A stretch of DNA of 64,000 nt from Candidatus Krumholzibacteriota bacterium (GTDB lineage Bacteria > Krumholzibacteriota > Krumholzibacteriia > JACNKJ01). The position numbers and the translations under genes are program-made. Shown here piece after piece: positions 12,219 to 21,347 of this stretch (positions are counted from its first letter, which is position 1; every line of letters begins with the position of its first letter). The stretch covers positions 53,571 through 117,570 of the forward strand of contig JAFGBK010000116.1 in assembly GCA_016933175.1 (NCBI GenBank). The letters run 5' to 3'. The notes beneath the pieces were generated by a model that did no database searches, was not told the origin of the DNA, and saw only the letters and a list, made by a program, of their open reading frames with translations.

Positions 12219-13544
12219 CTAGGCCGCGCCCTGCTGGCGCATCTTCTGGATGCGGCGCAACTCCGCCTTCCCCCGCTTGATGAGCTGCACGAGGGGCCGG
12301 TAGGCCGGACAGCAGAACGCGCAGCTGCCGCACTCGATGCAGTCGGCGACGTTGAAGTCCTCCAGATCCTCCCAGCGATCGCGCTCGCACAGGACGCCCA
12401 GGGTGCTGGGCAGAAGGCCCATCGGGCAGGCGTCCACGCAGGCGCCGCAGCGGATGCAGGCGTCGGCCAGGTACTGCACCACCTCGGCGTCGGGCAGGCA
12501 CAGGACGCCGCTGGTGCCCTTGATGATGGGCACGTCGAGGCTGAACTGCGCGATGCCCATCATGGGTCCGCCGTAGACGACCTTGGCCACGTCCTCGGTG
12601 AGCCCGCCGCAGAAGGCGAGCACGTCGCCCAGGGGCGTGCCCACGCGCAGGCGCAGGTTCTTGGGCTGGCGGATGGCGGCGCCCGTCACCGTGGTGACGC
12701 GCTGGATCAGGGGCCAGCCCTTCGCGATGGCCTCGTAGGCGGCCACGGCCGTGCCGACGTTCTGCACGAGGCAGCCCACGTCCATGGGCAGGCCGCCGGC
12801 GGGCACGGTGCGCCCCGTCAGCGCGTAGATGAGCTGCTTCTCCGAGCCCTGGGGATACTTGACCTCGAGCAGCGCGAAGGCGACGTCCAGGTCCGGCGGA
12901 CAGGCGGCCTTCAGCGCGTCCAGGGCGTCGGCCTTGTTGGCCTCGACGCCCACGTAGGCCTTGGTCACGCCGAGGACCTTCATGAACAGGCCGACGCCCT
13001 CCATGACCTCGCGCGGTTGCTCGAGCATGACGCGGTGGTCGCTGGTCAGGTAGGGCTCGCACTCGGCGCCGTTGAGGATGAAGGTGCCGATGGGCTTGTC
13101 CTTGGGCGGGCTCAGCTTGACGTGGGTGGGGAAGGTGGCGCCGCCCATGCCCACGAGCCCCGCGTCGCGCAGGGCGTCGCGCAGGGCCGCGGGGTCCATC
13201 TCGCGCCAGGCGCCCCGGGGCTGGACGCCCTCCCACCAGGCGTCCTCGCCGTCGGCCTCGATCTCCACGGCGGTCATCTCCAGGCCCAGGGGATGGGGCA
13301 GCTCCTTGACGGCCGTGACCTTGCCGCTGGTGGGCGCGTGCACGGCCACGGAGACGAAGCCGCCCGGCTCGCTGAGCGGCTGGCCGCGGCCCACCCGGTC
13401 GCCCTTGGCGACGACGGGCTTGCCCGGCGCGCCCAGGTGCTGGGCCAGGGGCACCACGTAGCGCGCGCCCAGGGGCATCTCCTCCACCGGCAAGGCGGCC
13501 GTGCCCTTGTTGTACTGGGGATGGATGCCACCCTTGAACTTCAT
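12219..13544 (-). CDS. rnfC: Rnf complex NADH-side subunit RnfC
   Basis: Soluble 441-residue subunit that binds NADH, FMN and two [4Fe-4S] clusters at the cytoplasmic side. Seen: N-terminal barrel-sandwich hybrid domain (KGDRVGRGQPL, APTSGKV), the NAD/FMN region (DPAALRDALRDAGLVGMGGATFPTHVK; GAECEPYLTSDH), an SLBB-type stretch, and the ferredoxin pair CIRCGACVDACP and CIECGSCAFCCP. It lacks the long repetitive C-terminus of E. coli RnfC. GGGAGGG precedes the ATG. Confidence 0.96.
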   Translation of the reverse strand: MKFKGGIHPQYNKGTAALPVEEMPLGARYVVPLAQHLGAPGKPVVAKGDRVGRGQPLSEPGGFVSVAVHAPTSGKVTAVKELPHPLGLEMTAVEIEADGEDAWWEGVQPRGAWREMDPAALRDALRDAGLVGMGGATFPTHVKLSPPKDKPIGTFILNGAECEPYLTSDHRVMLEQPREVMEGVGLFMKVLGVTKAYVGVEANKADALDALKAACPPDLDVAFALLEVKYPQGSEKQLIYALTGRTVPAGGLPMDVGCLVQNVGTAVAAYEAIAKGWPLIQRVTTVTGAAIRQPKNLRLRVGTPLGDVLAFCGGLTEDVAKVVYGGPMMGIAQFSLDVPIIKGTSGVLCLPDAEVVQYLADACIRCGACVDACPMGLLPSTLGVLCERDRWEDLEDFNVADCIECGSCAFCCPAYRPLVQLIKRGKAELRRIQKMRQQGAA

Positions 13545-13565
13545 GCTACCCTCCCTCGGCGGGCT

Positions 13566-14375
13566 TCAGTGGACGGGCTTCTTCGCGTCCAGGTGGAGTT
13601 CCACGATGGCGCCGGTCGGGCACTCGCCGGCCACGGCCGGATCGCGCGGCGGATGGTCGTAGTCCACTAGGGCGAGCCAGTCCTCGACCTTCATGCTCTC
13701 GTCGCCCACGAACTTCTCGCACTTCTTGCAGCCGATGCAGGCCACCTGGCAGGCCTTGCGCGCCACGGGCCCCTTGTCGCGGCTGCTGCACAGCACGTGG
13801 ATCGGGGCGCTCTCGGGCACCAGCTTGATGAGGTCCTTGGGGCAGGCCGCGACGCACTTGCCGCAGGCCGTGCAGCGCTCGGGGATGACCCGGGCGATGC
13901 CGCCCTCGGTGATCTCGATGGCCTGGAAGGCGCAGGCAACTTGGCAGTCGGCCAGACCCAGGCAGCCCCAGCGGCAGAGCTTGTCGCCGCCCGCCAGCAG
14001 CGCGGCGCTGGCGCAGCTGGCCATGCCGTTGTACCGGAACTTGCTGGGCGCCACCTCGCGCGTGCCCTGGCAAAGGACCAGGGCCACCCGGCGCTCCTTC
14101 TCCTCGACGACCAGGCCCATGATCCTTGCCACGGCCACCGCCGTCTCGGCGCCGCCCACGGGGCAGCCGTCAGGCGCGGCCTCGCCCCGGGCGACGGCCG
14201 CCGCGAAGTCGTTGCAGCCGGCGTAGCCGCAGCCGCCGCAGTTGGCGCCCGGCAGCACGTCCAGGATCTTCTCCTGGCGCGGGTCCACCTCCACGGCGAA
14301 GAATCGGGCCGCGAGGCCGAGGCCCAGCCCCGCCAGCAGTCCCAGTCCGGCCATGACGGTTGTCGCGACGATCAC
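13566..14375 (-). CDS. rnfB: Rnf complex ferredoxin-side subunit RnfB
   Basis: 269-residue iron-sulfur protein that takes electrons from ferredoxin. An N-terminal anchor helix (MAGLGLLAGLGLGLAA) is followed by the first cluster motif GANCGGCGYAGCNDFA with GCPVGG, then several cysteine groups (CRWGCLGLADCQVAC, CTACGKCVAACP, CIGCKKCEKF, ECPTGA), indicating more clusters than the short E. coli form, like the long RnfB type. Start is a GTG with AGGAGC seven bases upstream. Second gene of the operon, after rnfA. Confidence 0.95.
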   Translation of the reverse strand: MIVATTVMAGLGLLAGLGLGLAARFFAVEVDPRQEKILDVLPGANCGGCGYAGCNDFAAAVARGEAAPDGCPVGGAETAVAVARIMGLVVEEKERRVALVLCQGTREVAPSKFRYNGMASCASAALLAGGDKLCRWGCLGLADCQVACAFQAIEITEGGIARVIPERCTACGKCVAACPKDLIKLVPESAPIHVLCSSRDKGPVARKACQVACIGCKKCEKFVGDESMKVEDWLALVDYDHPPRDPAVAGECPTGAIVELHLDAKKPVH

Positions 14376-14400
14376 CGCTTGCTCCTTTCGCGCGCCGGGA

Positions 14401-14973
14401 TCAGACGATGCCCGCGAAGCCCATGAAGGCCAGGGAGAGGATGCCCGCCGTCACCAGGGCGATGGCCGTGCCCTTGAAGGCCCGGGGCGTGTCGGCCAGA
14501 TCCAGCACCTCGCGGATGCCCGAGAAGAGCAGGATGGCCAGGCCGAAGCCCATGGCGCCGGCGAAGCCGTAGACCGTCGTCTCCAGGAGGTTGTACTCCT
14601 TCTGGATGTTCAGGATGGCCACGCCCAGCACGGCGCAGTTGGTGGTGATCAGGGGCAGGAAGATGCCCAGCGCCGAGTAGAGGGCCGGGCTGACCTTCTG
14701 CAGCACCAGCTCCACCAGCTGCACCATGGATGCGATGATGAGGATGAAGGCCAGCGTGCGCAGGTACTCGAGGCCGTAGGGCACCAGCAGGTAGTGGTAG
14801 ACCAGCCAGCTGACGACGCTGGCCAGGGTCATGACGAAGATGACCGCGCCGGTCATGCCCATGGCCGTGGAAAACTTCTTGGAGACGCCCAGGAAGGGGC
14901 AGATCCCGAGGAACTTGTGCAGTACGAAGTTGCTGACGAAGATCGCACTGATGAACAGGAGGATGATCTCCAT
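14401..14973 (-). CDS. rnfA: Rnf complex membrane subunit RnfA
   Basis: 190-residue membrane protein with six helices, homologous to RnfE and NqrE. Seen: [21 protein letters not shown] and [13 protein letters not shown], the two half-site cysteine motifs that together with RnfE hold the intramembrane iron-sulfur cluster. The start MEIILLF is chosen; the track's 19 upstream residues have no support. It opens the operon rnfABCDGE, the gene order of gamma-proteobacteria rather than the clostridial CDGEAB. Confidence 0.95.
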   Translation of the reverse strand: MEIILLFISAIFVSNFVLHKFLGICPFLGVSKKFSTAMGMTGAVIFVMTLASVVSWLVYHYLLVPYGLEYLRTLAFILIIASMVQLVELVLQKVSPALYSALGIFLPLITTNCAVLGVAILNIQKEYNLLETTVYGFAGAMGFGLAILLFSGIREVLDLADTPRAFKGTAIALVTAGILSLAFMGFAGIV

Positions 14974-15018
14974 GGCCCGGACCCCCATCACCTGGTGTTG
15001 GAGCGCTGGAACAGGGCC

Positions 15019-15047
15019 AGTAAAAGGCATAGTGCCTTCAATTTCAA
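15019..15047 (-). promoter_or_regulatory. Candidate rnf operon promoter
   Basis: On the minus strand TTGAAA (15047-15042) and TTTACT (15024-15019) are separated by 17 bases, about 45 bases before the rnfA ATG. Confidence 0.4.
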
Positions 15048-15059
15048 GAGGATGGTGAG

Positions 15060-15091
15060 CACGGGCAGAGAGCCGAACCTAACTGCCCGTG
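15060..15091 (-). terminator. Hairpin between the ABC operon and rnfA
   Basis: CACGGGCAG (15060-15068) pairs perfectly with CTGCCCGTG (15083-15091). It follows the stop codon of the DUF4340 gene and precedes the rnf promoter. There is no T-run after the stem, so it may terminate inefficiently or serve as an mRNA 3' stabiliser. Confidence 0.45.
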
Positions 15092-15112
15092 GCCCCGGGC
15101 CGGCGGCTGCGG

Positions 15113-16447
15113 CTAGGGTCCCGTGGAGTCCGCCGGCGCCGGCCAGGCGAAGTCGAGCTGGTCGGCGGGCAGGCTGTAGACCGTCGGGTAGTCGGACCGG
15201 CGGAAGTAGCGCCGACCCTCCACGGGCGGCCCCAACTCCAGGGCCAGGGGCTCCCGCGCGACGGTGAACGCGAGGCGCCAGGTCCCCGGCGCCGCCAGGC
15301 GCCAGGCGTCGAGCTGGTCGCGGCGCGGCAGCAGGGCCTCCACGCGCTCCGTGGAGACGCGCACCATCTGGTTGAGGAGCCGCACCACCTGGCCGCCGTC
15401 CACAACCCGGCCCGCCGCGTCCCGCCACAGCCAGTCCTCGCCCGGATCGCGGACCAGCGCGCCGCCGGGACCGTCGATGCGCTTCACCTCGCCCGGCAGG
15501 TAGGTGAACAGCACCACGGACATGTAGGCGCTGAAGGATTCCAGCAGGGGCGCGACGGTGACCGAGTCCATCAGGAAGCCCGAGGGGCGGTCGGGATTGC
15601 GCGCGAACCAGAGGCCGTAGCGCCGGCCGCCGATGTCCAGGCGGTGGGGGCGCTCCTCGCCGCTCAGGTGCGCGGACACCGAGGCCAGGGGATCGTCCAG
15701 CCCATAGATGCCCAGCCGGTCCGCCTCCATGTCCACGAAGTCCAGGACGGTGCCGCGCCACAGGATGTTCAGCAACACCTCGACGGCATCGCCGCTGGCC
15801 CGGTAGGGCTCGGGCCGAAGGATGGCCCAGCCGTCGCGCTCCCGGACGATGCTGAAACGGCCGCGTGGATTGGCGATCTCCAGGCGCTCGAGACGATGCA
15901 GGGGCACGCCGGCCATGGGGCGCTTGTCCCGCAGCTCGCTCTCTCCCTTGAGGAATCGCGTGCGCAGCAGTGTCGAGACCAGGGCCAGGGAGTCGCGCCA
16001 GCTGACCTGCACCCAGAGCCGCTTCTCCACGGGATTGAGGTCGCCGAAGCGCATGGTGTCGCGGCCGGCGGCCGTCTCCAGGATGACCGTCAGGGCGGGC
16101 GCGCCCAGGCCGACCTCGCCCCACTTCTCGCGCGGCAGGGGCGGCAGCCAGCGCTCGACCTCCTGGAACTCCAGGGTCGCCAGCATGAGGGCCACGGTGG
16201 TCGAATCGGCCAGGTCCTCCAGGGGCGCGGTCAGGCGCCAGGAGGTGCCGCTGCGCTCCACCCGCAGCCCGCGGTCGGGGAAGCGGATCTCCACCGCCCG
16301 CACGGCGGACGCCTCGTAGGGCGCCAGCAGACCGCGCGCGAAGCGCGCCTCGGAGCTCTCGCCGGGGCCGCGCACGCCGAAGTGCCACAGGGCGGCCAGC
16401 AGGACCAGGACCGTGCCCACCAGCCAGAGGGTGCGTCGCCAGGTCAC
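15113..16447 (-). CDS. DUF4340-domain membrane-anchored protein
   Basis: 444-residue protein with one N-terminal membrane helix (LWLVGTVLVLLAALWHFGV) and an extracytoplasmic part with three repeated beta units typical of DUF4340 (ALTVILETAAGRDTMRFGD; RLERLEIANPRGRFSIVRERDGWAI; VKRIDGPGG...DWLWRD). Its GTG start overlaps the stop of the preceding GldG-like gene by GTGA, so it belongs to the four-gene ABC transporter operon. DUF4340 proteins regularly accompany GldG-type genes; their role is not established. The track's frame runs much further upstream but that part is a shadow. Confidence 0.85.
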   Translation of the reverse strand: MTWRRTLWLVGTVLVLLAALWHFGVRGPGESSEARFARGLLAPYEASAVRAVEIRFPDRGLRVERSGTSWRLTAPLEDLADSTTVALMLATLEFQEVERWLPPLPREKWGEVGLGAPALTVILETAAGRDTMRFGDLNPVEKRLWVQVSWRDSLALVSTLLRTRFLKGESELRDKRPMAGVPLHRLERLEIANPRGRFSIVRERDGWAILRPEPYRASGDAVEVLLNILWRGTVLDFVDMEADRLGIYGLDDPLASVSAHLSGEERPHRLDIGGRRYGLWFARNPDRPSGFLMDSVTVAPLLESFSAYMSVVLFTYLPGEVKRIDGPGGALVRDPGEDWLWRDAAGRVVDGGQVVRLLNQMVRVSTERVEALLPRRDQLDAWRLAAPGTWRLAFTVAREPLALELGPPVEGRRYFRRSDYPTVYSLPADQLDFAWPAPADSTGP

Positions 16448-17832
16448 GGTGCGCCTCCCGGGCGGGGCCGCCGGCGGGCCAGCAGCAGGCGCAGGGGCCA
16501 CAGGGCCAGGAGCAGGCCCGGCATTACGGCCAGGATGAGAATGCCGTAGACGCGCCGCGCGGCGCGCCCCATGCGAAGGAGCCCGGCGCGCTCGGGACGT
16601 TCCCGCGGCGTGATGGCGTCCCGCTCCTGGACCAGCCAGGCCGCGGCGTTGAGCAGCAGGTCCGCGTTGCCCTGCCAGTCGATCTGATCGTGCCGGACGA
16701 AGTGGCTGTCCCCGACGACCACCAGGCGGCCGCCGCCGGATTCGCTCGCCGCGGCCAGGACGAGGGGGCCGCCCCGCTCCCGCCCCTCGTCGAAGTGGAC
16801 GTGCTCGGAGGGCGGATCCAGCTCCTCGAAGCTGCGCGGAGAGCTGTAGAGCAGCGGCGCGGCGATGCTGTCCACCGCGAAGGGCCGCGCCACGGGGAAG
16901 GCCGTCAGGGCGGGCAGGCGCAGGAAGGGCAGGGTGATGGGATGGGGGGCGTAACGGCTGACCACCGGCACCTCGAATCCCTTGTCCATGTTGATGTTGG
17001 CTTCGCCCAGGTCGATGACGAAGCCGCGGCCTGGATGGATGCCCCGCCGCGCCAGCAGGGGTTCGAGGTTGGCCGCGAACGAGCCGTCGGCCATCTCGGC
17101 GTCGGGATCGAGGAGCAGGAGCAGCGAACCGCCCGCGTCCAGCCAGGCCTCCAGGCCGGCGACCAGGAACGCGGGCAGGCCGCGGCGCGGCCCGGCCAGG
17201 ATCAGGAGATCCGTGCCGGCGGGAACCCCGCCCTGGCTCTCGCTCACGGCCTGCCAGGCCTCGACCGCGTAGCCCTCGGCCTTCAGGACCAGCTTCAAGG
17301 CCACGAGCCCCTCGCCCGAGTCCAGGGGCAGCAGGCCCGGCCCCTGGACGACGCGCGCGACGATCTGCCGCGCCTGCGTGACGCGGCGCAGGGCGCGGGT
17401 CAGCGCGGCCTCGTCGAGCAGGTAGCCCCCGGCGGCGTCCCGCTCGGCCACGAAGATCTCCCGCCGGCCCTCGTGCTCCAGCAGGATGCTGCCCGGCTCC
17501 TTGATGCCAGCGGCCAGGGCCCGGCGCGGGTGTTGCCCCGGATCCACCAGCTCCCAGGAGATCCGCGGCCGTCCCGCCGCGGCGGCGCCCAGCAGGGCGG
17601 CGGCGCGGCTGCGCTCGGGCTCGCGGTCGGGCAGGAAGAGGGTGATCGACAGGGGCGAGGACAGGGAATCCAGGACGGCCTCGGCCTGGGGCGGGAGGGT
17701 GTGGATCCGGTCGGGGCTGACGTCCCAGCGCAGGCGGTGGCGCCCGGCCAGGAAGACCACCGCGGCGCCGAGGGCCAGCAGCGCGGCCACGCGCAGCAGG
17801 GAGTGCAGCCACCACTTCGCGCGCGGGCCCAC
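16444..17832 (-). CDS. GldG-like ABC transporter auxiliary protein
   Basis: 462-residue protein with an N-terminal helix (LLRVAALLALGAAVVFLAG) followed by the typical segment RWDVSPDRIHTLPPQAEAVLDSL, an extracytoplasmic Rossmann-like region (GTDLLILAGPRRGLPAFLVAGLEAWLDAGGSLLLLLDPD is the GldG/DUF4350 hallmark), and a C-terminal helix. In gliding Bacteroidota GldG works with GldA and GldF; in other phyla the set is an uncharacterised ABC exporter. Start is GTG, four bases after the permease stop. Confidence 0.85.
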   Translation of the reverse strand: MGPRAKWWLHSLLRVAALLALGAAVVFLAGRHRLRWDVSPDRIHTLPPQAEAVLDSLSSPLSITLFLPDREPERSRAAALLGAAAAGRPRISWELVDPGQHPRRALAAGIKEPGSILLEHEGRREIFVAERDAAGGYLLDEAALTRALRRVTQARQIVARVVQGPGLLPLDSGEGLVALKLVLKAEGYAVEAWQAVSESQGGVPAGTDLLILAGPRRGLPAFLVAGLEAWLDAGGSLLLLLDPDAEMADGSFAANLEPLLARRGIHPGRGFVIDLGEANINMDKGFEVPVVSRYAPHPITLPFLRLPALTAFPVARPFAVDSIAAPLLYSSPRSFEELDPPSEHVHFDEGRERGGPLVLAAASESGGGRLVVVGDSHFVRHDQIDWQGNADLLLNAAAWLVQERDAITPRERPERAGLLRMGRAARRVYGILILAVMPGLLLALWPLRLLLARRRPRPGGAP

Positions 17833-17835
17833 GCC

Positions 17836-18621
17836 TCACTCCCCCGCCCGCAGGGAAGCCAGGGCGCGCCGGGCCAGATCCAGGCCCAGGCCCGCCAGAA
17901 CCGCGAAGTAGACCAGATCGGCCGTGTCCACCAGGCCGCGCAGGAAGGGCGCCAGGTGGCCCAGGGTCGACAGGGCCGGCAGCAGGCCGCCCGGGAAGCC
18001 CGTGGCGCCGGGCCGGGCGAAGCCATCCAGGGCCCAGAGCAGGAACATCAGCGCGAAGCTCCCCGCCGCGGCGATGACGGGGCTGCGCGTGAAGGCGCCC
18101 AGGATCAGGGACAGGGCCAGGAAGGCCGCGCCCATGAGCAGCAGCCCCAGGTAAGCCGTGGCCACCACCGGCAGGGCCAGGTCGCCATGGGGCGCCAGCA
18201 GAAGTTGCGCGGGCAGTGTCAGCGCCAGCAGGAAGGTGTAGAGCAGCAAGGCCCCGCACCACTTGCCCAGCACGAGCGGCCATTCGCCCAGGGGGCTGGT
18301 CATCAGGAGCTCCAGGGTGCCGCCGCGCCGCTCGTCGGCCAGGAGCCCCATGCCCAGCAGGGGCAGGAAGACCAGGCAGAGGAAGGCCAGCCCGCCCAGA
18401 TTCTGGGCGAGCAGGGCGTCATTGAGATCGAGGAACTGGGGCGGCATGCCCATCATGCGCAGGCGGGCGGCCAGCTGCACGCTGGCGCGCATGTACTCCT
18501 GCAGGTCCAGCCAGGCGATGATGCCGGCCAGCAGCACGAAGGCGCCGCCCAGGGAGCCGGCCAGGGGCGAGCGGAAGCTCGTGACGAGCTCGCGCCGCAG
18601 GATGCCCAGCCAGGCCCTCAC
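17836..18621 (-). CDS. ABC-2 type permease (GldF-like)
   Basis: 261-residue membrane protein, about six helices. It opens with AWLGILRRELVTSFRSPLA, the usual amphipathic entry of ABC-2 permeases, and carries LLADERRGGTLELLMTSPLG, the family signature loop. Its GTG start overlaps the ATPase stop (GTGA). With the ATPase and GldG-like partner it forms an exporter of unknown substrate. The track extends the frame upstream across the ATPase gene without support. Confidence 0.88.
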   Translation of the reverse strand: MRAWLGILRRELVTSFRSPLAGSLGGAFVLLAGIIAWLDLQEYMRASVQLAARLRMMGMPPQFLDLNDALLAQNLGGLAFLCLVFLPLLGMGLLADERRGGTLELLMTSPLGEWPLVLGKWCGALLLYTFLLALTLPAQLLLAPHGDLALPVVATAYLGLLLMGAAFLALSLILGAFTRSPVIAAAGSFALMFLLWALDGFARPGATGFPGGLLPALSTLGHLAPFLRGLVDTADLVYFAVLAGLGLDLARRALASLRAGE

Positions 18622-19547
18622 GGCCCCACCTCGCCGCGGACCACGCGCAGGAAGATCTCCTCCAGGCCCGCGCGGCCCGGCTGCAGCTCGTAGAGCCGGC
18701 CGCCGCGCTCCTGCACCCAGGCGGCCAGGACCGCCGGGGCCTCGGGATCGTCGTCCACGGACAGCAGCCAGCGGTCGCCCGCCTCCCCCCGCGGCGTGGC
18801 CTCGCGCACGCCCGGCGCCTGCGCCCAGTCGGGCGGGCCGTCCGGGAAGCGGGCCCGCAGCTCCAGACGCCGCCCGCCGTCGAGGCTGCGGCCCAGCTCC
18901 TCCAGGGAGCCCTCGGCCACGGCCCGGCCCCGATCCAGGATGAGCACGCGGTTGCAGACGGCCTCCACCTCGGACAGGACGTGCGTGGACAGGACCACGG
19001 TCCGCTCGCCGCCGAAGCCACGGATCAGGTCGCGCAGGTCCGAGACGAGCAGGGGATCCAGCCCGGCCGTGGGCTCGTCCAGGAACAGCAGCTCCGGCTC
19101 GTGCAGGAGGGCCTGGGCCAGCCCCAGGCGCTGGCGCTGGCCCTTGGACAGGGCGCGGGCCGGCCGCCTGTCCAGGCCGGCCAGCCCGCAACGCTCCACG
19201 ACGCGCTCGCGGGCCTCGCGCAGGCGGGCTCCGGCCAGGCCGTAGAGGCTGCCGGTGAAGTCCAGGTGGCCCCGGACGGTGAGGTCGGGAGTGAGGGGAT
19301 TGGCCTCGGGCAGGTAGCCCGTGCGCCGCCTCAGGTCGCGCCCGAGCTCCGCCAGGGGCCGGCCCTCGAACTCCACGCGGCCGGCGTCGGGAGTCATGAA
19401 GCCGGTGAGGATGCGCAGGGTCGTGGTCTTGCCGGCGCCGTTGGGGCCCAGCAATCCCAGGATCTCGCCCCGGCCGATGCCGAAGCTGAGTCCCCGGAGC
19501 GCCACGGTTTCCCCGTAGCGCTTGTGCAGTTCGTGGACCTGGATCAC
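18618..19547 (-). CDS. ABC transporter ATP-binding protein (GldA/NatA-like)
   Basis: 309-residue ATPase. Walker A GPNGAGKTTT, Q-loop, signature LSKGQRQRLGLAQAL, Walker B LLFLDEPTAGLDP and the H-loop STHVLSEVE are all intact, followed by a C-terminal extension of about 90 residues as in GldA/CcmA-type exporters. Start is a GTG without a clear Shine-Dalgarno (CATTCCT precedes it), so initiation may be weak or the transcript leaderless. First gene of the operon ATPase, permease, GldG-like, DUF4340. Confidence 0.92.
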   Translation of the reverse strand: MIQVHELHKRYGETVALRGLSFGIGRGEILGLLGPNGAGKTTTLRILTGFMTPDAGRVEFEGRPLAELGRDLRRRTGYLPEANPLTPDLTVRGHLDFTGSLYGLAGARLREARERVVERCGLAGLDRRPARALSKGQRQRLGLAQALLHEPELLFLDEPTAGLDPLLVSDLRDLIRGFGGERTVVLSTHVLSEVEAVCNRVLILDRGRAVAEGSLEELGRSLDGGRRLELRARFPDGPPDWAQAPGVREATPRGEAGDRWLLSVDDDPEAPAVLAAWVQERGGRLYELQPGRAGLEEIFLRVVRGEVGP

Positions 19548-19579
19548 AGGAATGGAGTTAGCCGTTCACGGAGGGCCTG

Positions 19580-21013
19580 TCAACCGGCATCGCTCCGCGC
19601 CGCCGCCAGCAGGGCGGCCAGGCCGGCCGGCGTGGGATCGGCCGTGGCCAGTCGCCGCGGGAAGGCGAGGGTCCATCCCCAGGCGCCGGCCGCCAGGACC
19701 GCCGGCTCCCCGCCGGATTCCGCGCGCGCCGCCAGCTCGGCCAGACGACCGGCAGCCGGCGGCCGCCGGCCCACGTGGAGATAGGCGCCCGCGCGGAGAG
19801 GCTCCTCCGTGGCCAGGCGCCGCAGGGACAGGTGGGACAGGGCGGCGAGGTACTCCTCGTGGCGCCAGGATCCCGTGGCGCCCAGCTCCAGGTCCAGGAT
19901 CTCCCCGTCCCAGAGGGCCCCGCCGGCCGGGTCGGGTTCGCCGGCATCCCGGCCGCCGGCAACGCCGTCCCGGTCGTCGCCGGCCGCGGGACGGAAGACG
20001 GCGGCGCGACGCACGGCCGCGACGTCCGGCTCCGGTCCCCCGCCGGCCGGACTCGGACGCGCCGCCAGAAAGGCCGCCCAGCGCTCCCGCGCCTCGTCGC
20101 GCCAGGGCTGGCGGACACGACCCGCCTCCAGGGCCGAGGCCATGCCCTCGAGCAGGGCCTCGGCGCCGGGCTCCCACCGTGCCAGGGTCAGCAGGTGGCA
20201 GCCGGCGGCGAAGGCCGCCGCGGCGCGCTCGGCCGCCGGCACGGCGGCGGCGGCGCCCATCTCCAGGGCATCGCTGATCACCAGCCCGGCGAAGCCCGTC
20301 TCGCCGGGCAGGAGCTCGCGCAGCAGGTCTTCGCGGAAGGTGGCCGGGCGCGGGTCGTCGTCCCCCGCCAGGCGGACATGCGCCGTCATCACGGCCGGCG
20401 CGCCGGCCTCGACGCCGCGGCGGAAGGGGACCAGCGCGGCCGCCCGGTCGGCGGCGACTGCGGGCAGCACCTCGTGGCTGTCCTCCCGCGCATCGCCGTG
20501 GCCGGGAAAGTGCTTGATGACGCCGAGGACGCCGGCGGCGGCCAGGCCCCGCAGGGCCGCGGCCACCATGTCGGCCGCGGCGTCGGGATCGCCGCCGAAG
20601 CTGCGGCTGCCGATGACGGGATTCTCGGCGCCGTCGTCCAGGTCCGCCACGGGCGCACACAGGGCGTCAGCGCCCAGGGACGCCGCGCGGGCCGCCATGG
20701 CCCGGTGGCAGGCGGTCACGGCCCCGACGCCGGCCAGGGCCTGGGCCCGCGGCGCGGGCCAGTCGCCGCCCAGCTGCTGGATCCAGCCGCCCTCCTCGTC
20801 CAGGAAGACGGCCAGCTCGCGGCCGGCCGCCTCCTCGAGACGGCGGCGCAGGGCGGGCAGCGCGTCGCCGCCCGCCGGCAGGTTGTCGCGGAAGAGGATG
20901 ACCGCCGGCGGCCGCCAGGCCTCCAGCAGGCGCAGGAAGTCCTCGGGCGGTCGCACGCCGCGGAAGCCGAGCAGCCAGTGAGCGCCCGTGGCCCGGCGCA
21001 GGGCGCGCTCCAC
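19580..21013 (-). CDS. Glycoside hydrolase family 3 (NagZ-like)
   Basis: 477-residue protein; the first 340 residues are a GH3 TIM barrel like beta-N-acetylhexosaminidase NagZ, which removes GlcNAc from cell-wall fragments. Seen: VIKHFPGHGDAREDSHEVLP (catalytic His loop of the NagZ branch) and FAGLVISDALEM (nucleophile Asp). The last 130 residues are an unassigned C-terminal domain. No signal peptide, so likely cytoplasmic. Start is a GTG overlapping the YbjQ stop as TAGTG; the track's 51 extra residues are shadow. Role in peptidoglycan recycling is inferred. Confidence 0.88.
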   Translation of the reverse strand: MERALRRATGAHWLLGFRGVRPPEDFLRLLEAWRPPAVILFRDNLPAGGDALPALRRRLEEAAGRELAVFLDEEGGWIQQLGGDWPAPRAQALAGVGAVTACHRAMAARAASLGADALCAPVADLDDGAENPVIGSRSFGGDPDAAADMVAAALRGLAAAGVLGVIKHFPGHGDAREDSHEVLPAVAADRAAALVPFRRGVEAGAPAVMTAHVRLAGDDDPRPATFREDLLRELLPGETGFAGLVISDALEMGAAAAVPAAERAAAAFAAGCHLLTLARWEPGAEALLEGMASALEAGRVRQPWRDEARERWAAFLAARPSPAGGGPEPDVAAVRRAAVFRPAAGDDRDGVAGGRDAGEPDPAGGALWDGEILDLELGATGSWRHEEYLAALSHLSLRRLATEEPLRAGAYLHVGRRPPAAGRLAELAARAESGGEPAVLAAGAWGWTLAFPRRLATADPTPAGLAALLAAARSDAG

Positions 21014-21333
21014 TAGGCTTCCTCGACGATGACGGCGGTGCCGTAGGCCAGCAGCTCGGCGGCGGATTCCATCATCTCGGACGTGGAGAAGCGCACGGCT
21101 AAGATGGCGTTGGCGCCGAGGGCCTCGGCCTCGGCGCGCATCCGGTCCAGGGACTGCTCCCGGCACTCGCCCATCATCTTCGTGTACTCCAGCACCTCGC
21201 CGCCCACCAGGTTCTTGAACTTGGCCATGATGTCGTGACCCACATGGCGGGTGCGGACGGTGTTGCCCCGGACCAGGCCCAGGACCTTGACGACATTGTA
21301 ACCGGGCAGGACGCAGGTGGTGGTGATCAGCAT
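21013..21333 (-). CDS. YbjQ/UPF0145 family protein
   Basis: 106-residue homopentamer-type protein (DUF74). The family opening is visible (TTCVLPGYNVVKVLGLVRGNTV) as are the GGEVLEYTKMMGECREQSLDRM and GANAILAVRFSTSE segments. The biochemical role is unknown, though metal binding has been suggested. Its stop overlaps the GTG start of the GH3 gene by one base, so the two are likely coupled. Confidence 0.92.
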   Translation of the reverse strand: MLITTTCVLPGYNVVKVLGLVRGNTVRTRHVGHDIMAKFKNLVGGEVLEYTKMMGECREQSLDRMRAEAEALGANAILAVRFSTSEMMESAAELLAYGTAVIVEEA

Positions 21334-21347
21334 GGTACCAACCTCGT

